Below are positions 17,275-26,616 of a stretch of 64,000 nucleotides of DNA, piece by piece (the stretch's first letter is position 1; every line of letters starts with the position of its first letter). The stretch comes from an uncultured Devosia sp. GTDB lineage: Bacteria > Pseudomonadota > Alphaproteobacteria > Rhizobiales > Devosiaceae. Below the pieces are notes generated by a model. That model saw nothing but the letters and a program-made list of their open reading frames with translations, was not told the origin of the DNA and made no database searches. The translations under genes and the position numbers were made by a program. The DNA is taken from contig NZ_CAJXJS010000009.1 in the NCBI RefSeq assembly GCF_913055165.1, positions 1-64,000 on the forward strand. Reading direction: 5' to 3'.

Positions 17275-18300
17275 ATGCAGAAGAACAGGCCCGGACAAGC
17301 GGTTCCGGGGCGCGTCACACTCAAGACCATAGCCGAGGCGACAGGGTTGAGCCTGTCCACGGTCTCCCTGTCGCTCCGCGGCGGGACCACGCTGAAGCAG
17401 GAAACGCGCGACAAGGTTGCCGCGGCCGCCAAGGCGCTGGGCTATGTGCCGGACCGGGCCGGGGTGCGCCTGCGGACCGGCAAAACCAACGTCTTGGCAT
17501 TGGTGCTGGATGGCGCGGAGGACTCTATCGACTTCGCGCGACAGATGATCCAGGGCATAGGGCAGGCCATCAAGGGGACGCCTTATCACCTGACGGTGAC
17601 CCCGGAATTCGACCGGCGCTCGACCGACACCATTCGCTACATTCTTGAGCATCGCAATGCCGACGGCGTCATCATCACCCATACTGGTCCGCGCGACCCG
17701 CGGGTGCAGATGATGGTAGATGCGAACTTTCCCTTCGTGAGCCACGGGCGTACGGAATTCTTCACGCCCCATCCCTATCACGATTTCCACGCGGAAGCCT
17801 TTGCGACCATGGCCGTGGAGCGGCTGGCGGGGAAGGGGTGCCGCAAGGTCATGCTGGTGATTGGCGATGATCGCACCACGAACTACCACAATATCGTCAC
17901 CGCATTTCACAAGTCGGCGGCCCGCAATGGTCTGGAAACGGCCCTGCTGGAAAGCACGCGGGGACTGACTCCGGCTGAATTGCGCGGGATTGGCGTCGAG
18001 CTTGCGCATTCGGCCGACCGGCCGGATGGCCTGATCTGCGACAGCGAGACGCGCACGATTGCCCTCTTGGGCGGGTTTATGGAATCCGGTCTCGTCGTCG
18101 GGCGGGACCTGCATCTGGTCTACAAGCAGACATCGGGCATTCTGCCCACCATGTTCCCGCGGCTGGACAGCATTCGCGAAGATATAGTGGCGGCGGGCGT
18201 CGAGCTGACGCGACTGTTGCGATTGCGCATCGAAGGCGCGCCGGCAGAAGAGCTGCAGACCCTGTCCGAACCGCAGCCGCAGTGGCGCAGCGGTGATTGA
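17275..18300 (+). CDS. LacI family transcriptional regulator of mannoside operon
   Basis: 341-residue LacI/GalR regulator. The DNA-binding helix-turn-helix is TLKTIAEATGLSLSTVSLSL near the N-terminus, followed by the hinge and a periplasmic-binding-protein-like ligand domain. ATG 17275 puts the helix-turn-helix at residues 15-34, the normal position; the frame remains open upstream to 17146 but this would add 43 residues that crowd the operator region. Divergent from the mannoside transporter operon and convergent (2 bp apart) with the next LacI gene. Two palindromes at 17083 and 17202 are the likely targets. The effector is probably a mannoside or its breakdown product, by position only. Confidence 0.85.
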   Translation: MQKNRPGQAVPGRVTLKTIAEATGLSLSTVSLSLRGGTTLKQETRDKVAAAAKALGYVPDRAGVRLRTGKTNVLALVLDGAEDSIDFARQMIQGIGQAIKGTPYHLTVTPEFDRRSTDTIRYILEHRNADGVIITHTGPRDPRVQMMVDANFPFVSHGRTEFFTPHPYHDFHAEAFATMAVERLAGKGCRKVMLVIGDDRTTNYHNIVTAFHKSAARNGLETALLESTRGLTPAELRGIGVELAHSADRPDGLICDSETRTIALLGGFMESGLVVGRDLHLVYKQTSGILPTMFPRLDSIREDIVAAGVELTRLLRLRIEGAPAEELQTLSEPQPQWRSGD

Positions 18301-18302
18301 GG

Positions 18303-19325
18303 TCAGTTGCCGGGACGCGACACTGAATTGCGCAGGATAAGTTCGGCCCGGAGCAGGACTTCGCGCGATTTGGGTTTCTCTCCTGCCAGCAAAGTCAGCA
18401 ATAGTTCCATGGCGGCTTCGCCCATGCGATGGCGCGGCTGCTTCATCGTGGTCAGCGATGGAGTGATGAAGCTGGCAAAGGAAATGTCGTCAAAACCCAT
18501 CACCGAAAATTGCCGCGGCAGGTCATAGCGGCGGGCATTTAGGGCGATGATGACACCCATGGCGGTGGCATCATTGACGCACAGGAAAGCGGTGGGCAGG
18601 GCGTCGCGCACGAACATCAGCTCCGCTGCAGCGCGGCCGCTCTCGGTGGTGCCGTCGCCGTCGATGATGAGGCGCGGATCGATCTGGATGCCCGCGCCGC
18701 CGAGTGCGGCTCTATAGCCCTCTTCGCGGAGCCGGTTGATCTCGCGATTGGGCGCGTGACCGACAAAGGCAATGCGCCGGTGCCCCTGTGAGATCAGGTG
18801 CTCCGCAGCGACCCGGGCCCCCTCGAAATTGTCGACGCCGACAAATGGGATGTCCTGTCCCAATACGGGCTCATTGACTGCCACCATCGGGGGCAGGCGC
18901 GCCTCCGTCGGCGATTGCGCAAGCCCGAAGGGTAGATGTCCGGTGAAGAGGATCAACCCATCCGCCTGGTTGGAGCTGATGAAACGCAGATAGTCGGTTT
19001 CGCGGCTCGGGTCGTTCTGCGTATTGCCGATCAGGAGGCCATAGCCACGCTTGCTGGCCTCGGTCTCCAGCCCCACCAGGATATTGGAGAAGTTCGGGTC
19101 GCCCACATCCGGGGCCAGAATGAGAATCATGTTGGATCGCCGCATGCGCAGCGACCGGGCCATGGCATTGGTGGTGTAGCCGGTGCGGGCAATGGCATCG
19201 ATGACGCGGCGGCGCGTGGCGTCGGCGACCTTGGTCGGCTCGTTGATGGCGCGGCTGACCGTGGCGATGGAGACCCCGGCCATGGCGGCTACATCTTCAA
19301 TCGTGGCCAGCTTTTGCTGAAGCAC
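18303..19325 (-). CDS. LacI family transcriptional regulator of ribose-type transporter
   Basis: 340-residue LacI/GalR regulator with helix-turn-helix TIEDVAAMAGVSIATVSRAI and a ligand-binding core (ILILAPDVGDPNFSNILVGL). The reading frame stays open to an ATG at 19457, but GTG 19325 is preferred: GGAGGG lies 4 bp upstream, and the helix-turn-helix then begins at about residue 7, as in nearly all LacI proteins. The longer version would also run through the operators. Divergent from the RbsABC-type transporter at 19533. Effector unknown. Confidence 0.82.
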   Translation of the reverse strand: MLQQKLATIEDVAAMAGVSIATVSRAINEPTKVADATRRRVIDAIARTGYTTNAMARSLRMRRSNMILILAPDVGDPNFSNILVGLETEASKRGYGLLIGNTQNDPSRETDYLRFISSNQADGLILFTGHLPFGLAQSPTEARLPPMVAVNEPVLGQDIPFVGVDNFEGARVAAEHLISQGHRRIAFVGHAPNREINRLREEGYRAALGGAGIQIDPRLIIDGDGTTESGRAAAELMFVRDALPTAFLCVNDATAMGVIIALNARRYDLPRQFSVMGFDDISFASFITPSLTTMKQPRHRMGEAAMELLLTLLAGEKPKSREVLLRAELILRNSVSRPGN

Positions 19326-19435
19326 CGCGCCCTCCACCTCCGCGCCGAGGCCTGGGCCCCAACGCAATTCTGCCTTTAGCAGACGCCGCAGCTTTAGCCA
19401 TGGGCGCTCCACAGGCATAAACCGATTTCGCTCAC

Positions 19436-19449
19436 TGTAAACCTTTACA
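19436..19449. promoter_or_regulatory. LacI-type operator, left copy
   Basis: TGTAAACCTTTACA, palindromic except for the central CC, in the divergent region between the lacI-type gene (start 19325) and the transporter operon (start 19533). A near-identical copy starts 21 bp downstream. Confidence 0.7.
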
Positions 19450-19456
19450 TAAATCA

Positions 19457-19470
19457 TGAAAACCTTTACA
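19457..19470. promoter_or_regulatory. LacI-type operator, right copy
   Basis: TGAAAACCTTTACA, differing from the left copy at one position. The 21-bp centre-to-centre spacing is two helical turns, so two dimers would bind the same DNA face. Confidence 0.68.
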
Positions 19471-19532
19471 TCATCGGATTAGGGCGAATGAGTGCTGCAT
19501 CAAGCGGGGCCGGGCTCGGGGAGGAAAGCGAT

Positions 19533-21074
19533 ATGGCCGAAGCGCCGGACACATCTGTGCCGCCGATTCTGTCGGCAAACCGCATCTCGAAATCCTTCGG
19601 CGAAATTCCGGTGCTGTTCAGCATCGATTTCGACATTCGTCCCGGCGAGGTCCACGCCATTATCGGCGAGAATGGCGCGGGCAAGTCGACCCTGATCAAG
19701 ATCCTCTCCGGCATCGAACAGCCCACCTCGGGCACGATCACCTATGATGGCCAAAAGGTTGTGCTGCCTCCAAATGGCGAGGCGGCAGCCATGGGCATCG
19801 TGGTCATTCACCAGGAACTGCTGCTGGCCGAGCACCTGACGGTCGCCGATTCCATATTCCTGGGGCGCGAACTCAAATCCGGTCCCTTCCTCAAGCTTCG
19901 GGATATGCGCGAACAGGCACGGGCCATTCTCGACACGCTGCATGTGTCGATCGACCCAGATGCACGGATCAATACGCTGTCGGTGGCCGACAAGCAGATG
20001 GTCGAGATCGCCAAGGCCATCAGCCGCGACGCGCGCGTCATCATCATGGACGAACCGACCGCCGTGCTTTCGGTGGCTGAAAGCCGCACCCTGTTCGAAC
20101 AGGTGCGCCGACTGACCGCCAAGGGCGTGGCGGTGATCTTCATCTCGCACAAGCTCGACGAGATCATGGAGCTGGCCGATCGGGTGACGGTGCTGCGCGA
20201 TGGGCAGTTGATCGCCACGGTCGGCACGGAAAACCTGACGCCGGATTCCATCGCCCAGATGATGGTCGGGCGCGAATTGTCCAATCTTTATCCGCCCAAG
20301 CATGAGCCCGACGTGGATGCCGATGTCGTGCTTTCGGTGCGCGATCTGGAAGCGCCGGGCATTTCAGGCATCTCCTTCGACCTCAAGCGCGGCGAGATAC
20401 TGGGCTTTGCCGGACTGATTGGCTCGGGGCGCACGGCAGTGGCCGAGGCAATCGTGGGATTGACCAAGAAGTCCGGCGGCGCGGTGAGCGTGCAGGGTGC
20501 CCCGGCCGAATTTGCCGATGTCTCCAAATCCGTTGCGGCGGGCCTGGCCTATATGACCAAGGACCGGAAGGGGCGGGGGCTGCTGCTCAATGCAGGCCTC
20601 CAACCCAATCTGACGCTCCTCACGCTGAAAAAACACCTCCGCATGGGTTTCCTGGATGGTCGAAGCGAGGAGCAGGCGCTGGACCGCGCAGTGCGGCGCT
20701 TCGATATCCGGGCGCGTGATCCCTCGGTCCAGGTGGGTAAGCTCTCCGGCGGCAATCAGCAAAAGCTGATGCTGGGCAAGACCATGGAGAGCGAGCCCGA
20801 GATCGTCATCATGGACGAGCCGACGCGCGGCATCGACGTGGGCACCAAGCAGCAAATCTATCACATCATCGCGGCGCTGGCCGCCGAGGGGAAGGCGATC
20901 ATCGTCATCTCCTCGGAAATGCAGGAAGTCATAGGCCTTTCCCACCGTGTCGTCGTCATGCGCCAGGGGCGCATGGCCGGGGTGCTGGAGGGCGCGGAAA
21001 TTACCGAAGCCGAGATCATGCGTTACGCGGCCGGCATCAAGCAGGGTGGAGAAAATGAGCGTCTCAGTGCCTGA
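19533..21074 (+). CDS. ribose-type sugar ABC transporter ATPase (RbsA-like)
   Basis: 513-residue CUT2-class ATPase with two fused ABC domains. Domain 1 is canonical (Walker A GENGAGKST); domain 2 has the degenerate Walker A GLIGSGRTAVAEAI and intact LSGGNQQKLMLGK signature typical of RbsA/XylG/MglA proteins. An ATG at 19488 is in frame, but ATG 19533 has GGGAGG 8 bp upstream and starts closer to the conserved N-terminus. First gene of a three-gene operon; overlaps the permease start by 20 bp. Sugar specificity cannot be told from the sequence. Confidence 0.88.
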   Translation: MAEAPDTSVPPILSANRISKSFGEIPVLFSIDFDIRPGEVHAIIGENGAGKSTLIKILSGIEQPTSGTITYDGQKVVLPPNGEAAAMGIVVIHQELLLAEHLTVADSIFLGRELKSGPFLKLRDMREQARAILDTLHVSIDPDARINTLSVADKQMVEIAKAISRDARVIIMDEPTAVLSVAESRTLFEQVRRLTAKGVAVIFISHKLDEIMELADRVTVLRDGQLIATVGTENLTPDSIAQMMVGRELSNLYPPKHEPDVDADVVLSVRDLEAPGISGISFDLKRGEILGFAGLIGSGRTAVAEAIVGLTKKSGGAVSVQGAPAEFADVSKSVAAGLAYMTKDRKGRGLLLNAGLQPNLTLLTLKKHLRMGFLDGRSEEQALDRAVRRFDIRARDPSVQVGKLSGGNQQKLMLGKTMESEPEIVIMDEPTRGIDVGTKQQIYHIIAALAAEGKAIIVISSEMQEVIGLSHRVVVMRQGRMAGVLEGAEITEAEIMRYAAGIKQGGENERLSA

Positions 21075-22077
21075 TACGGCAAGCAAGCAGCACAAGGGCT
21101 TCCGGCTCGACCTCAAGACCGCAGGGCCGCTGCTGGCGCTGATCCTGCTGATCGTCCTGGGCTACAGCCTCAACCCGCTGTTCCTGGGGGAAGGCAATGT
21201 CACCAATTTGCTGACCCGCTCGGCCTTTATCGGCATTATCGCGGTCGGCGCGACCTTTGTGATCACCGCCGGCGGCATCGACCTGTCGGTCGGCTCCATG
21301 GCCGCCTTCATTGCGGGCATGATGATCATCATCATGAACGCGGCGGTCGACAGCATGGGTGCGTCCATCTGGACGGTGCTGCTGGGCATTGGCTGCTCGG
21401 TGATCCTTGGTGTCGGCGCGGGGTTCATCAACGGTTTCCTGACCACCAAGGGCAAGATCGAGGCCTTTATTGTGACGCTGGGCACGATGGGCATCTATCG
21501 CTCGTTGATCACCTATTTCGCCGATGGCGGCACGCTCTCGCTCAATAGCGGTGCACGCGAAATCTACCGCCCGGTCTACTATGACAGCTTCATCGGCCTG
21601 CCTTACCCGGTGTGGGTGTTCATCATCGTGGCCGTGATCGGCTGGGTGCTGATGAACCGCACCGCCTTTGGCCGCTATTGCATGGCCATCGGTTCCAATG
21701 AACAGGTGGCCCGCTATTCCGCCATCAAGGTCGATCGCGTCCGCACCTGGACCTATATTCTGCAAGGTCTCTGCGTCTCGCTGGCCACCATCATCTATGT
21801 GCCGCGCCTCGGTTCGGCGTCCTCGGCAACCGGTGTGCTCTGGGAGCTCGAAGCGATCGCCGCGGTGATTATCGGCGGCACGATGCTCAAGGGCGGCTAC
21901 GGTCGCATCGGCGGCACCGTGATCGGCGCGCTGATCCTGACGGCCATCGGCAACATTCTGAACCTTACCGATATCATCTCGAACTACCTCAATGGGGCGG
22001 TTCAGGGCGTGATCATCGTGGCAGCGGTCTATCTGCAGCGCGGCAGCCTCGGGCGGCGCGGCAGGAAGGCCGAATAG
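21055..22077 (+). CDS. ribose-type sugar ABC transporter permease (RbsC-like)
   Basis: 340-residue CUT2 permease (BPD_transp_2 family) with about eight to ten hydrophobic segments and the conserved GGIDLSVGSMAAF motif after helix 2. The start at 21055 lies inside the end of the ATPase gene and is preceded by a GGTGGAG-type ribosome site; the frame is open 36 codons further upstream without a suitable site. It forms the channel (probably a homodimer) for the sugar delivered by the binding protein at 22151. Confidence 0.88.
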   Translation: MSVSVPDTASKQHKGFRLDLKTAGPLLALILLIVLGYSLNPLFLGEGNVTNLLTRSAFIGIIAVGATFVITAGGIDLSVGSMAAFIAGMMIIIMNAAVDSMGASIWTVLLGIGCSVILGVGAGFINGFLTTKGKIEAFIVTLGTMGIYRSLITYFADGGTLSLNSGAREIYRPVYYDSFIGLPYPVWVFIIVAVIGWVLMNRTAFGRYCMAIGSNEQVARYSAIKVDRVRTWTYILQGLCVSLATIIYVPRLGSASSATGVLWELEAIAAVIIGGTMLKGGYGRIGGTVIGALILTAIGNILNLTDIISNYLNGAVQGVIIVAAVYLQRGSLGRRGRKAE

Positions 22078-22150
22078 CCAACACAGTTCCCAAGCCCTCG
22101 TGGCTGGGCTCAACCGGCGCCAAGCGCCAATTTCTAGGGAGGAACTACCC

Positions 22151-23098
22151 ATGTCTATCAAGGCATTGACCCTGGCCCTGGCGGCAACGACCGCTTTGGC
22201 CGGCTCGGCACTGGCTCAGGACCAGGTCAAGATCGGCGTCTCCATTCCGGCCGCTACGCATGGCTGGACCGGTGGCCTGAACTGGCACGCCCAGGAAGCC
22301 GAAAAGCGCCTGGAAGCCACCTATGACAATATCGACATCGTGCTGGTGACGGCCGACAGCCCGGGCGACCAGGCCAGCGACATCGAGGATCTGGTTTCCG
22401 TGCAGCAGATCGACGCCCTCGTGGTGCTGCCTTTCGAATCCGACCCGCTGGTGGAACCGGTCCGCCAGGCAAAGGAATCCGGCGCTTTCATCACCGTGGT
22501 TGACCGTGGCCTGCCCGATACCTCGATCCAGGACGTCTATGTTGCCGGCAACAACACCGAACTGGGTGCAGTCTCGGCCGAATACTTCAAGACCCGCCTG
22601 GGTGATGGCGACAATATCGTGATCCTGCGTGGTATCCCGACCGTCATCGACACCGAGCGCTTCGATGCCTTCATGGCCGGCATTGAAGGCTCCGGCATCA
22701 ACGTGCTGGACAACCAGTTTGCCAACTGGAACCGCGATGATGGCTTCGAAGTGATGCAGGACTTCCTGTCGCGCTTCCCGGACATCGACGGCGTCTGGGC
22801 GCAGGATGACGACATCGCCATGGGCGTGGTGGAAGCCGTGCGCCAGGCCGGTCGCGAAGACGAAATGTTCATCGTCGGCGGCGCCGGCATGAAAGACGTC
22901 ATCAAGGGTATCATGGACGGCGACGAGTTGATCCCGGTCGACGTGCTCTATCCGCCCGCCATGATCGCCACGGCCATGGATGTGACCGTTGCCAACTTCA
23001 CCTCCAATGGTCCGGTTCAGGGTGAGTACATCCTGGGTGCGCCGCTGGTGACACCGGAGAACGCCGAGCAGTTCTATTTCCCGGACAGCCCGTTCTGA
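22151..23098 (+). CDS. ribose-type periplasmic sugar-binding protein
   Basis: 315-residue CUT2 binding protein (Peripla_BP_4 family). MSIKALTLALAATTALAGSA followed by LAQ is the signal peptide; AGGGAGG precedes ATG 22151 at good spacing. The core begins VKIGVSIPAATHGWTGGL, and VVDRGL and WAQDDDIAMG are the conserved ligand-site neighbourhoods of RbsB-like proteins. Last gene of the operon, followed by a strong terminator. Ligand unknown; could be a pentose, hexose or sugar alcohol. Confidence 0.88.
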   Translation: MSIKALTLALAATTALAGSALAQDQVKIGVSIPAATHGWTGGLNWHAQEAEKRLEATYDNIDIVLVTADSPGDQASDIEDLVSVQQIDALVVLPFESDPLVEPVRQAKESGAFITVVDRGLPDTSIQDVYVAGNNTELGAVSAEYFKTRLGDGDNIVILRGIPTVIDTERFDAFMAGIEGSGINVLDNQFANWNRDDGFEVMQDFLSRFPDIDGVWAQDDDIAMGVVEAVRQAGREDEMFIVGGAGMKDVIKGIMDGDELIPVDVLYPPAMIATAMDVTVANFTSNGPVQGEYILGAPLVTPENAEQFYFPDSPF

Positions 23099-23118
23099 GG
23101 CCGGATACAGCAACTATA

Positions 23119-23148
23119 GAGGGGCGCCATTGGCGCCCCTTTTCTTTT
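23119..23148 (+). terminator. rho-independent terminator of ribose-type operon
   Basis: A GC-rich perfect hairpin (AGGGGCGCCA/TGGCGCCCCT, 23120-23139) followed immediately by TTTTCTTTT, starting about 20 bp after the binding-protein stop. Confidence 0.9.
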
Positions 23149-23267
23149 GAGATCAACGCCTTGGCCCGTCGTCAGGGTGACACGCGAATCCAGCTATGTC
23201 TCCGCCCGAGTTCCGGGCGATGCCCGCCTTCCTTGGCGTTGCGGGGGCTCACCAGTTTTGTGCGTTC

Positions 23268-23468
23268 TCAGGCGTTACCAGGCGTGTATCCGGCTTCGCG
23301 GATGGCCTCTTCGCCCTTGGCGCGGTCGCCGGTGAAGCTGACTTTATGGGTGCCCAGATCGATTTCGACCTGGGTGCCCGGCAGAGCCGTTTCCAGTGCT
23401 TGCCGCACCGTACCTACGCAGTGACTGCAGGTCATGTCGTTGACGGTAAGCGTGGTCTTGTCGGTCAT
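23268..23468 (-). CDS. copZ: CopZ-like copper chaperone
   Basis: 66-residue heavy-metal-associated (HMA) domain protein. The metal motif is MTCSHC near the N-terminus (TLTVNDMTCSHCVGTV) and the rest fits the beta-alpha-beta-beta-alpha-beta ferredoxin-like fold. Start at 23468 has AAGGA upstream; the longer frame to 23516 would overlap cueR. Third gene of copA-cueR-copZ, 1 bp after the cueR stop. Role: cytoplasmic Cu(I) carrier that hands copper to the CopA ATPase. Confidence 0.85.
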   Translation of the reverse strand: MTDKTTLTVNDMTCSHCVGTVRQALETALPGTQVEIDLGTHKVSFTGDRAKGEEAIREAGYTPGNA

Positions 23469-23469
23469 G

Positions 23470-23886
23470 TCAGTGTCCTTTGGTCTGGCTGCCTGCCGGG
23501 GTGCCGGCAAGATCATCGAGAATGGGGCAATCGGGCCGGTTGTCGCCGGCGCAGCAGTGGACGAGATGGCGCAGTGTTTTTACCATGCCCTGCAGCTCGT
23601 CGATCTTGGCTTCAAGCGCCTGGATGTGGCCGCTGGCGATGTCCCTGACTTCGGCACTGGCTCGGGAGCGGTCCTGCCAGAGGCCCAGCAGTGCCGCCGT
23701 TTCCTCAACGGAGAAGCCCAGCGTTCTTGCGCGCTTGATGAAGCGCAGCACATGCACCTCGTCCGGCCCATAGACGCGGTAGTTGCTGTCGGTGCGCGAA
23801 GGCGGGGAGATGAGTCCGATCTGCTCGTAATAGCGGATCATCTTGGCCGAAACGCCCGATTTCTGCGCGGCCTGTCCGATGTTCAT
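23470..23886 (-). CDS. cueR: Cu(I)-responsive MerR family regulator CueR/HmrR
   Basis: 138-residue MerR regulator: winged helix-turn-helix [20 protein letters not shown], dimerisation helix, and metal loop with C112 and C120 in [10 protein letters not shown], the same numbering as E. coli CueR. Residue 77 is serine, the mark of sensors for monovalent metals (zinc sensors have cysteine there). C111 adds an extra cysteine next to the site. The gene overlaps copA by 4 bp and is followed by copZ. It should activate the operon from the CueR-type promoter at 26167-26197. Confidence 0.9.
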   Translation of the reverse strand: MNIGQAAQKSGVSAKMIRYYEQIGLISPPSRTDSNYRVYGPDEVHVLRFIKRARTLGFSVEETAALLGLWQDRSRASAEVRDIASGHIQALEAKIDELQGMVKTLRHLVHCCAGDNRPDCPILDDLAGTPAGSQTKGH

Positions 23887-26144
23887 GCGTCCACTCCCCG
23901 GACCGAACGCAGGCGCTGCGCATTGCCCACCACAAAGACAGAGCTGAGCGCCATGGCGCCGGCGCCGATCATAGGGGAGAGCAGAATGCCAAAGGCGGGG
24001 TAGAGAGCCCCGGCAGCCACCGGAATGAGAATGGCGTTATAGCCAAACGCCCAGAACAGGTTTTCCCAGATATTGCGCAGGGTAGCGCGGCTGACCTTCA
24101 GCGCATTGAGGACGCCTTTGAGATCACCGCCGAGCAGCACCACATCGGCGCTCTCGATGGCCGCATCGGTGCCCGAACCAACGGCAATACCGATATCGGC
24201 TTCCGCCAGGGCCGGGGCATCATTGATGCCGTCCCCGACATAGGCAACGACCCGATTGCCCTGACGCAGCGACTTGATCGCGTCCACCTTGTCGGCAGGT
24301 AGGACTTCGGCCCGCACCTCGTCAATGCCGAGTTGCGCAGCAATGGCCCTGGCTGTGCGTTCATTGTCTCCCGAGATCATCGCGGTTTTCAGACCCATGC
24401 CATGCAGGGCCTCGATGACCGCCTTGCTGGTCGGCTTGACGGTGTCGGCCACCACGATGGCGGCAGCTAGCTTGTCATCGATGGCCGCGAACACGGGCGT
24501 CTTGCCCTCGGCGGCGAGCTTGTCGATGGCCTCCGAGAAATCGGAAAAGTCCAGGTGGGCCATGTGGCGCTGCGAGCCCACCGCCACAAGACGCCCATCG
24601 ACCCGGGCGGTGACGCCGGTCCCAGGATTGGAGCTGAACTCGGTGACGGTGCCCAGAGTGAGGCCTGCCTTCTCGGCGGCGGCGGCAATTGCGGAGCCGA
24701 TGGGGTGCTCGGAATGACTCTCGACCGCCGCCACCAATGCCAGGACCTCATCATGCTCGAAATCATCGTCAAGGATAAGATCGGTCAGCTCAGGCTTGCC
24801 CTCGGTCAGCGTGCCCGTCTTGTCGAAGGCCACGATCCCGGCATCGCGAAGCTGCTGCAGCGCCTCACCCTTGCGGAAGAGAACGCCGAGTTGTGCCGCG
24901 CGACCGGTGCCGACCATGATGGACATCGGCGTTGCCAGGCCCATGGCGCAGGGGCAGGCGATGATGAGCACGGCAACCGCGTTGACCAGAGCATAGGTCA
25001 GCGCCGGATCGGGGCCGAGCCAGAACCAAACAATGGCCGTAAGGATTGCAAGGCCGATGACAATCGGCACGAAGACCGCCGTTATCCGGTCGACCACCGC
25101 CTGGATGGGCAATTTGGCCGCCTGGGCGTCTTCGACCATGCGGATGATATGGGCCAGCATGGTATCGGCGCCGACCTTGGTGGCGCGGAAGCTGAAACTG
25201 CCCGAAGTGTTGAGCGTACCGCCCACCACGCTGTCACCAACAGTCTTGGAGACAGGCAGCGGTTCGCCCGAGATCATCGACTCGTCGATATGGCTGGCTC
25301 CTTCGATGACTTCGCCATCCACGGCGATCTTCTCGCCGGGGCGGACAAGCACCACATCGCCGACCTTTACCGCTTCAACCGGCAGCTCAACCGCCTCGCC
25401 ATTGCGCTGTACGCGGGCCGTCCTGGCCTGTTGCTGCACCAGCCGCCCAATGGCCTCGCCTGTGCGTCCCTTGGCAATGGCCTCGAGCCAGCGACCGAAG
25501 AGGATCAGCGTCACAATGACGGCGGCCGCCTCGAAATAGACATAGCGGGTTTCCGCCGGCACCAGCTGCGGCGCGAAGGTGACGATGCTCGAATAGAGCC
25601 AGGCCGCCCCGGCGCCCAGAGCCACCAGAGAGTTCATCTCTGGCGCGCCGCGCAGAAGGGCGGGAAAACCAATTTTGAAGAACCGCAATCCCGGAACGAA
25701 CAACACGAAGCTGGCAAGAACGAAATAGGTCACCCACAGCACGTCCATTGAGACGACGGACATGACCCACATATGGAAGGGCATGTAGGCGTGGCCGATC
25801 ATTTCGATCAGGAACAGGGGCAGGGTCGGAATAGCCGCGATGATGACGTCGCGCTTGAGGATGGCGGCATCTTCGTCGTGGTGGTGCATATGATCATGCG
25901 CCGGGGCTTCGGGCTGGCGCAGGCTGCCCTTGTAGCCAACCTTCTGGACTGCCTGGAGCAGGGCGTCGACATTGCCGCCTGAGACGGTGGCGCGTTCAGT
26001 GGCCAGATTGACCGAAGCCGCTCCCACTCCAGGCACCTTGAGCAAGGCCTTCTCCACGCGGTTAACGCAGGAGGCACAGGTCATCCCCTCGATATCGAGA
26101 GAAATCGACGTAGATTTAGGGTTGTGATGGACGTGTTCATTCAT
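23883..26144 (-). CDS. copA: Cu(I)-exporting P1B-type ATPase CopA
   Basis: 753 residues: one N-terminal HMA domain (GMTCASC, C23 and C26), a histidine-rich linker ([10 protein letters not shown], residues about 83-92), eight predicted membrane helices, transmembrane metal site CPC (397-399, in [11 protein letters not shown]), phosphorylation site DKTGT (D441), the SEHPIG nucleotide motif, and the hinge [10 protein letters not shown]. This is the P1B-1 set for monovalent copper. It pumps Cu(I) from cytoplasm to periplasm for detoxification or for loading cuproproteins. First gene of copA-cueR-copZ; ATG 26144 lies about 16 nt after the predicted transcript start. Confidence 0.93.
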   Translation of the reverse strand: MNEHVHHNPKSTSISLDIEGMTCASCVNRVEKALLKVPGVGAASVNLATERATVSGGNVDALLQAVQKVGYKGSLRQPEAPAHDHMHHHDEDAAILKRDVIIAAIPTLPLFLIEMIGHAYMPFHMWVMSVVSMDVLWVTYFVLASFVLFVPGLRFFKIGFPALLRGAPEMNSLVALGAGAAWLYSSIVTFAPQLVPAETRYVYFEAAAVIVTLILFGRWLEAIAKGRTGEAIGRLVQQQARTARVQRNGEAVELPVEAVKVGDVVLVRPGEKIAVDGEVIEGASHIDESMISGEPLPVSKTVGDSVVGGTLNTSGSFSFRATKVGADTMLAHIIRMVEDAQAAKLPIQAVVDRITAVFVPIVIGLAILTAIVWFWLGPDPALTYALVNAVAVLIIACPCAMGLATPMSIMVGTGRAAQLGVLFRKGEALQQLRDAGIVAFDKTGTLTEGKPELTDLILDDDFEHDEVLALVAAVESHSEHPIGSAIAAAAEKAGLTLGTVTEFSSNPGTGVTARVDGRLVAVGSQRHMAHLDFSDFSEAIDKLAAEGKTPVFAAIDDKLAAAIVVADTVKPTSKAVIEALHGMGLKTAMISGDNERTARAIAAQLGIDEVRAEVLPADKVDAIKSLRQGNRVVAYVGDGINDAPALAEADIGIAVGSGTDAAIESADVVLLGGDLKGVLNALKVSRATLRNIWENLFWAFGYNAILIPVAAGALYPAFGILLSPMIGAGAMALSSVFVVGNAQRLRSVRGVDA

Positions 26145-26166
26145 GGCAGGTCACCTCGTCCATCAG

Positions 26167-26197
26167 CATATAGACCTTCCCATGATGGTAAGGTCAA
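26167..26197 (-). promoter_or_regulatory. CueR-type promoter of copA
   Basis: Read on the minus strand: -35 TTGACC (26197-26192), a 19-bp spacer, and -10 TATATG (26172-26167). The spacer is the dyad ACCTTACCATCATGGGAAGGT, a textbook MerR-family copper box. The 19-bp spacing is the overlong spacer that CueR corrects by DNA distortion. Confidence 0.88.
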
Positions 26198-26218
26198 GGG
26201 GTGAGGTTCGTGCCGGCT

Positions 26219-26443
26219 TCAGCCGGTGGGGGCCACCAGCGCATAGCCATTCGCCGCGATGTCCGCCTCGATATCGGCGGCGCGCGCGCCCAGCAGCCGG
26301 TCATCGGTCATGGTGGTCGCAAAATGCCGCCACTCGGTGCCCTGAAGGTGCCGAGGGATGGCCGCTTCCGGTCCGAGCGGCAACACCAGAAGCTTGGGCG
26401 GATTTTCCTCGGTTCCAGCCGAAATGAAGACGTTCACCTGCAT
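26219..26443 (-). CDS. hypothetical small protein
   Basis: 74-residue open reading frame with GGGAG 6 bp before the ATG. The product (MQVNVFISAGTEENPPKLLV...) is acidic, soluble and has no cysteine, signal peptide or membrane helix; I do not recognise the family. It lies between the copA promoter and fnrN, on the same strand as copA and upstream of it, 21 bp from the -35 box. Good ribosome site and normal codon use support a real gene. Function unknown. Confidence 0.55.
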   Translation of the reverse strand: MQVNVFISAGTEENPPKLLVLPLGPEAAIPRHLQGTEWRHFATTMTDDRLLGARAADIEADIAANGYALVAPTG

Positions 26444-26616
26444 GCGCTTCTCCCTGCCCAGTTCAGGTTATTGCCGGTTGGCCCGCTTCGGTCGGTTTGC
26501 TTTCACGCCGACCTGTCGGGCAAGCAAACGCTGCGACCAGTTGGCACAGCGACATTCTTGCGACTTATGTCGTGGCTTGGCCAAGCGTACTTCTTGTGAA
26601 GTCAGGAGCATTTCCA

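Noticed and set aside
23149-23267. Short gap between the ribose-type terminator and copZ
   Set aside because: Several short frames are open, but none has a ribosome site or a recognisable product; I see nothing supportable here.
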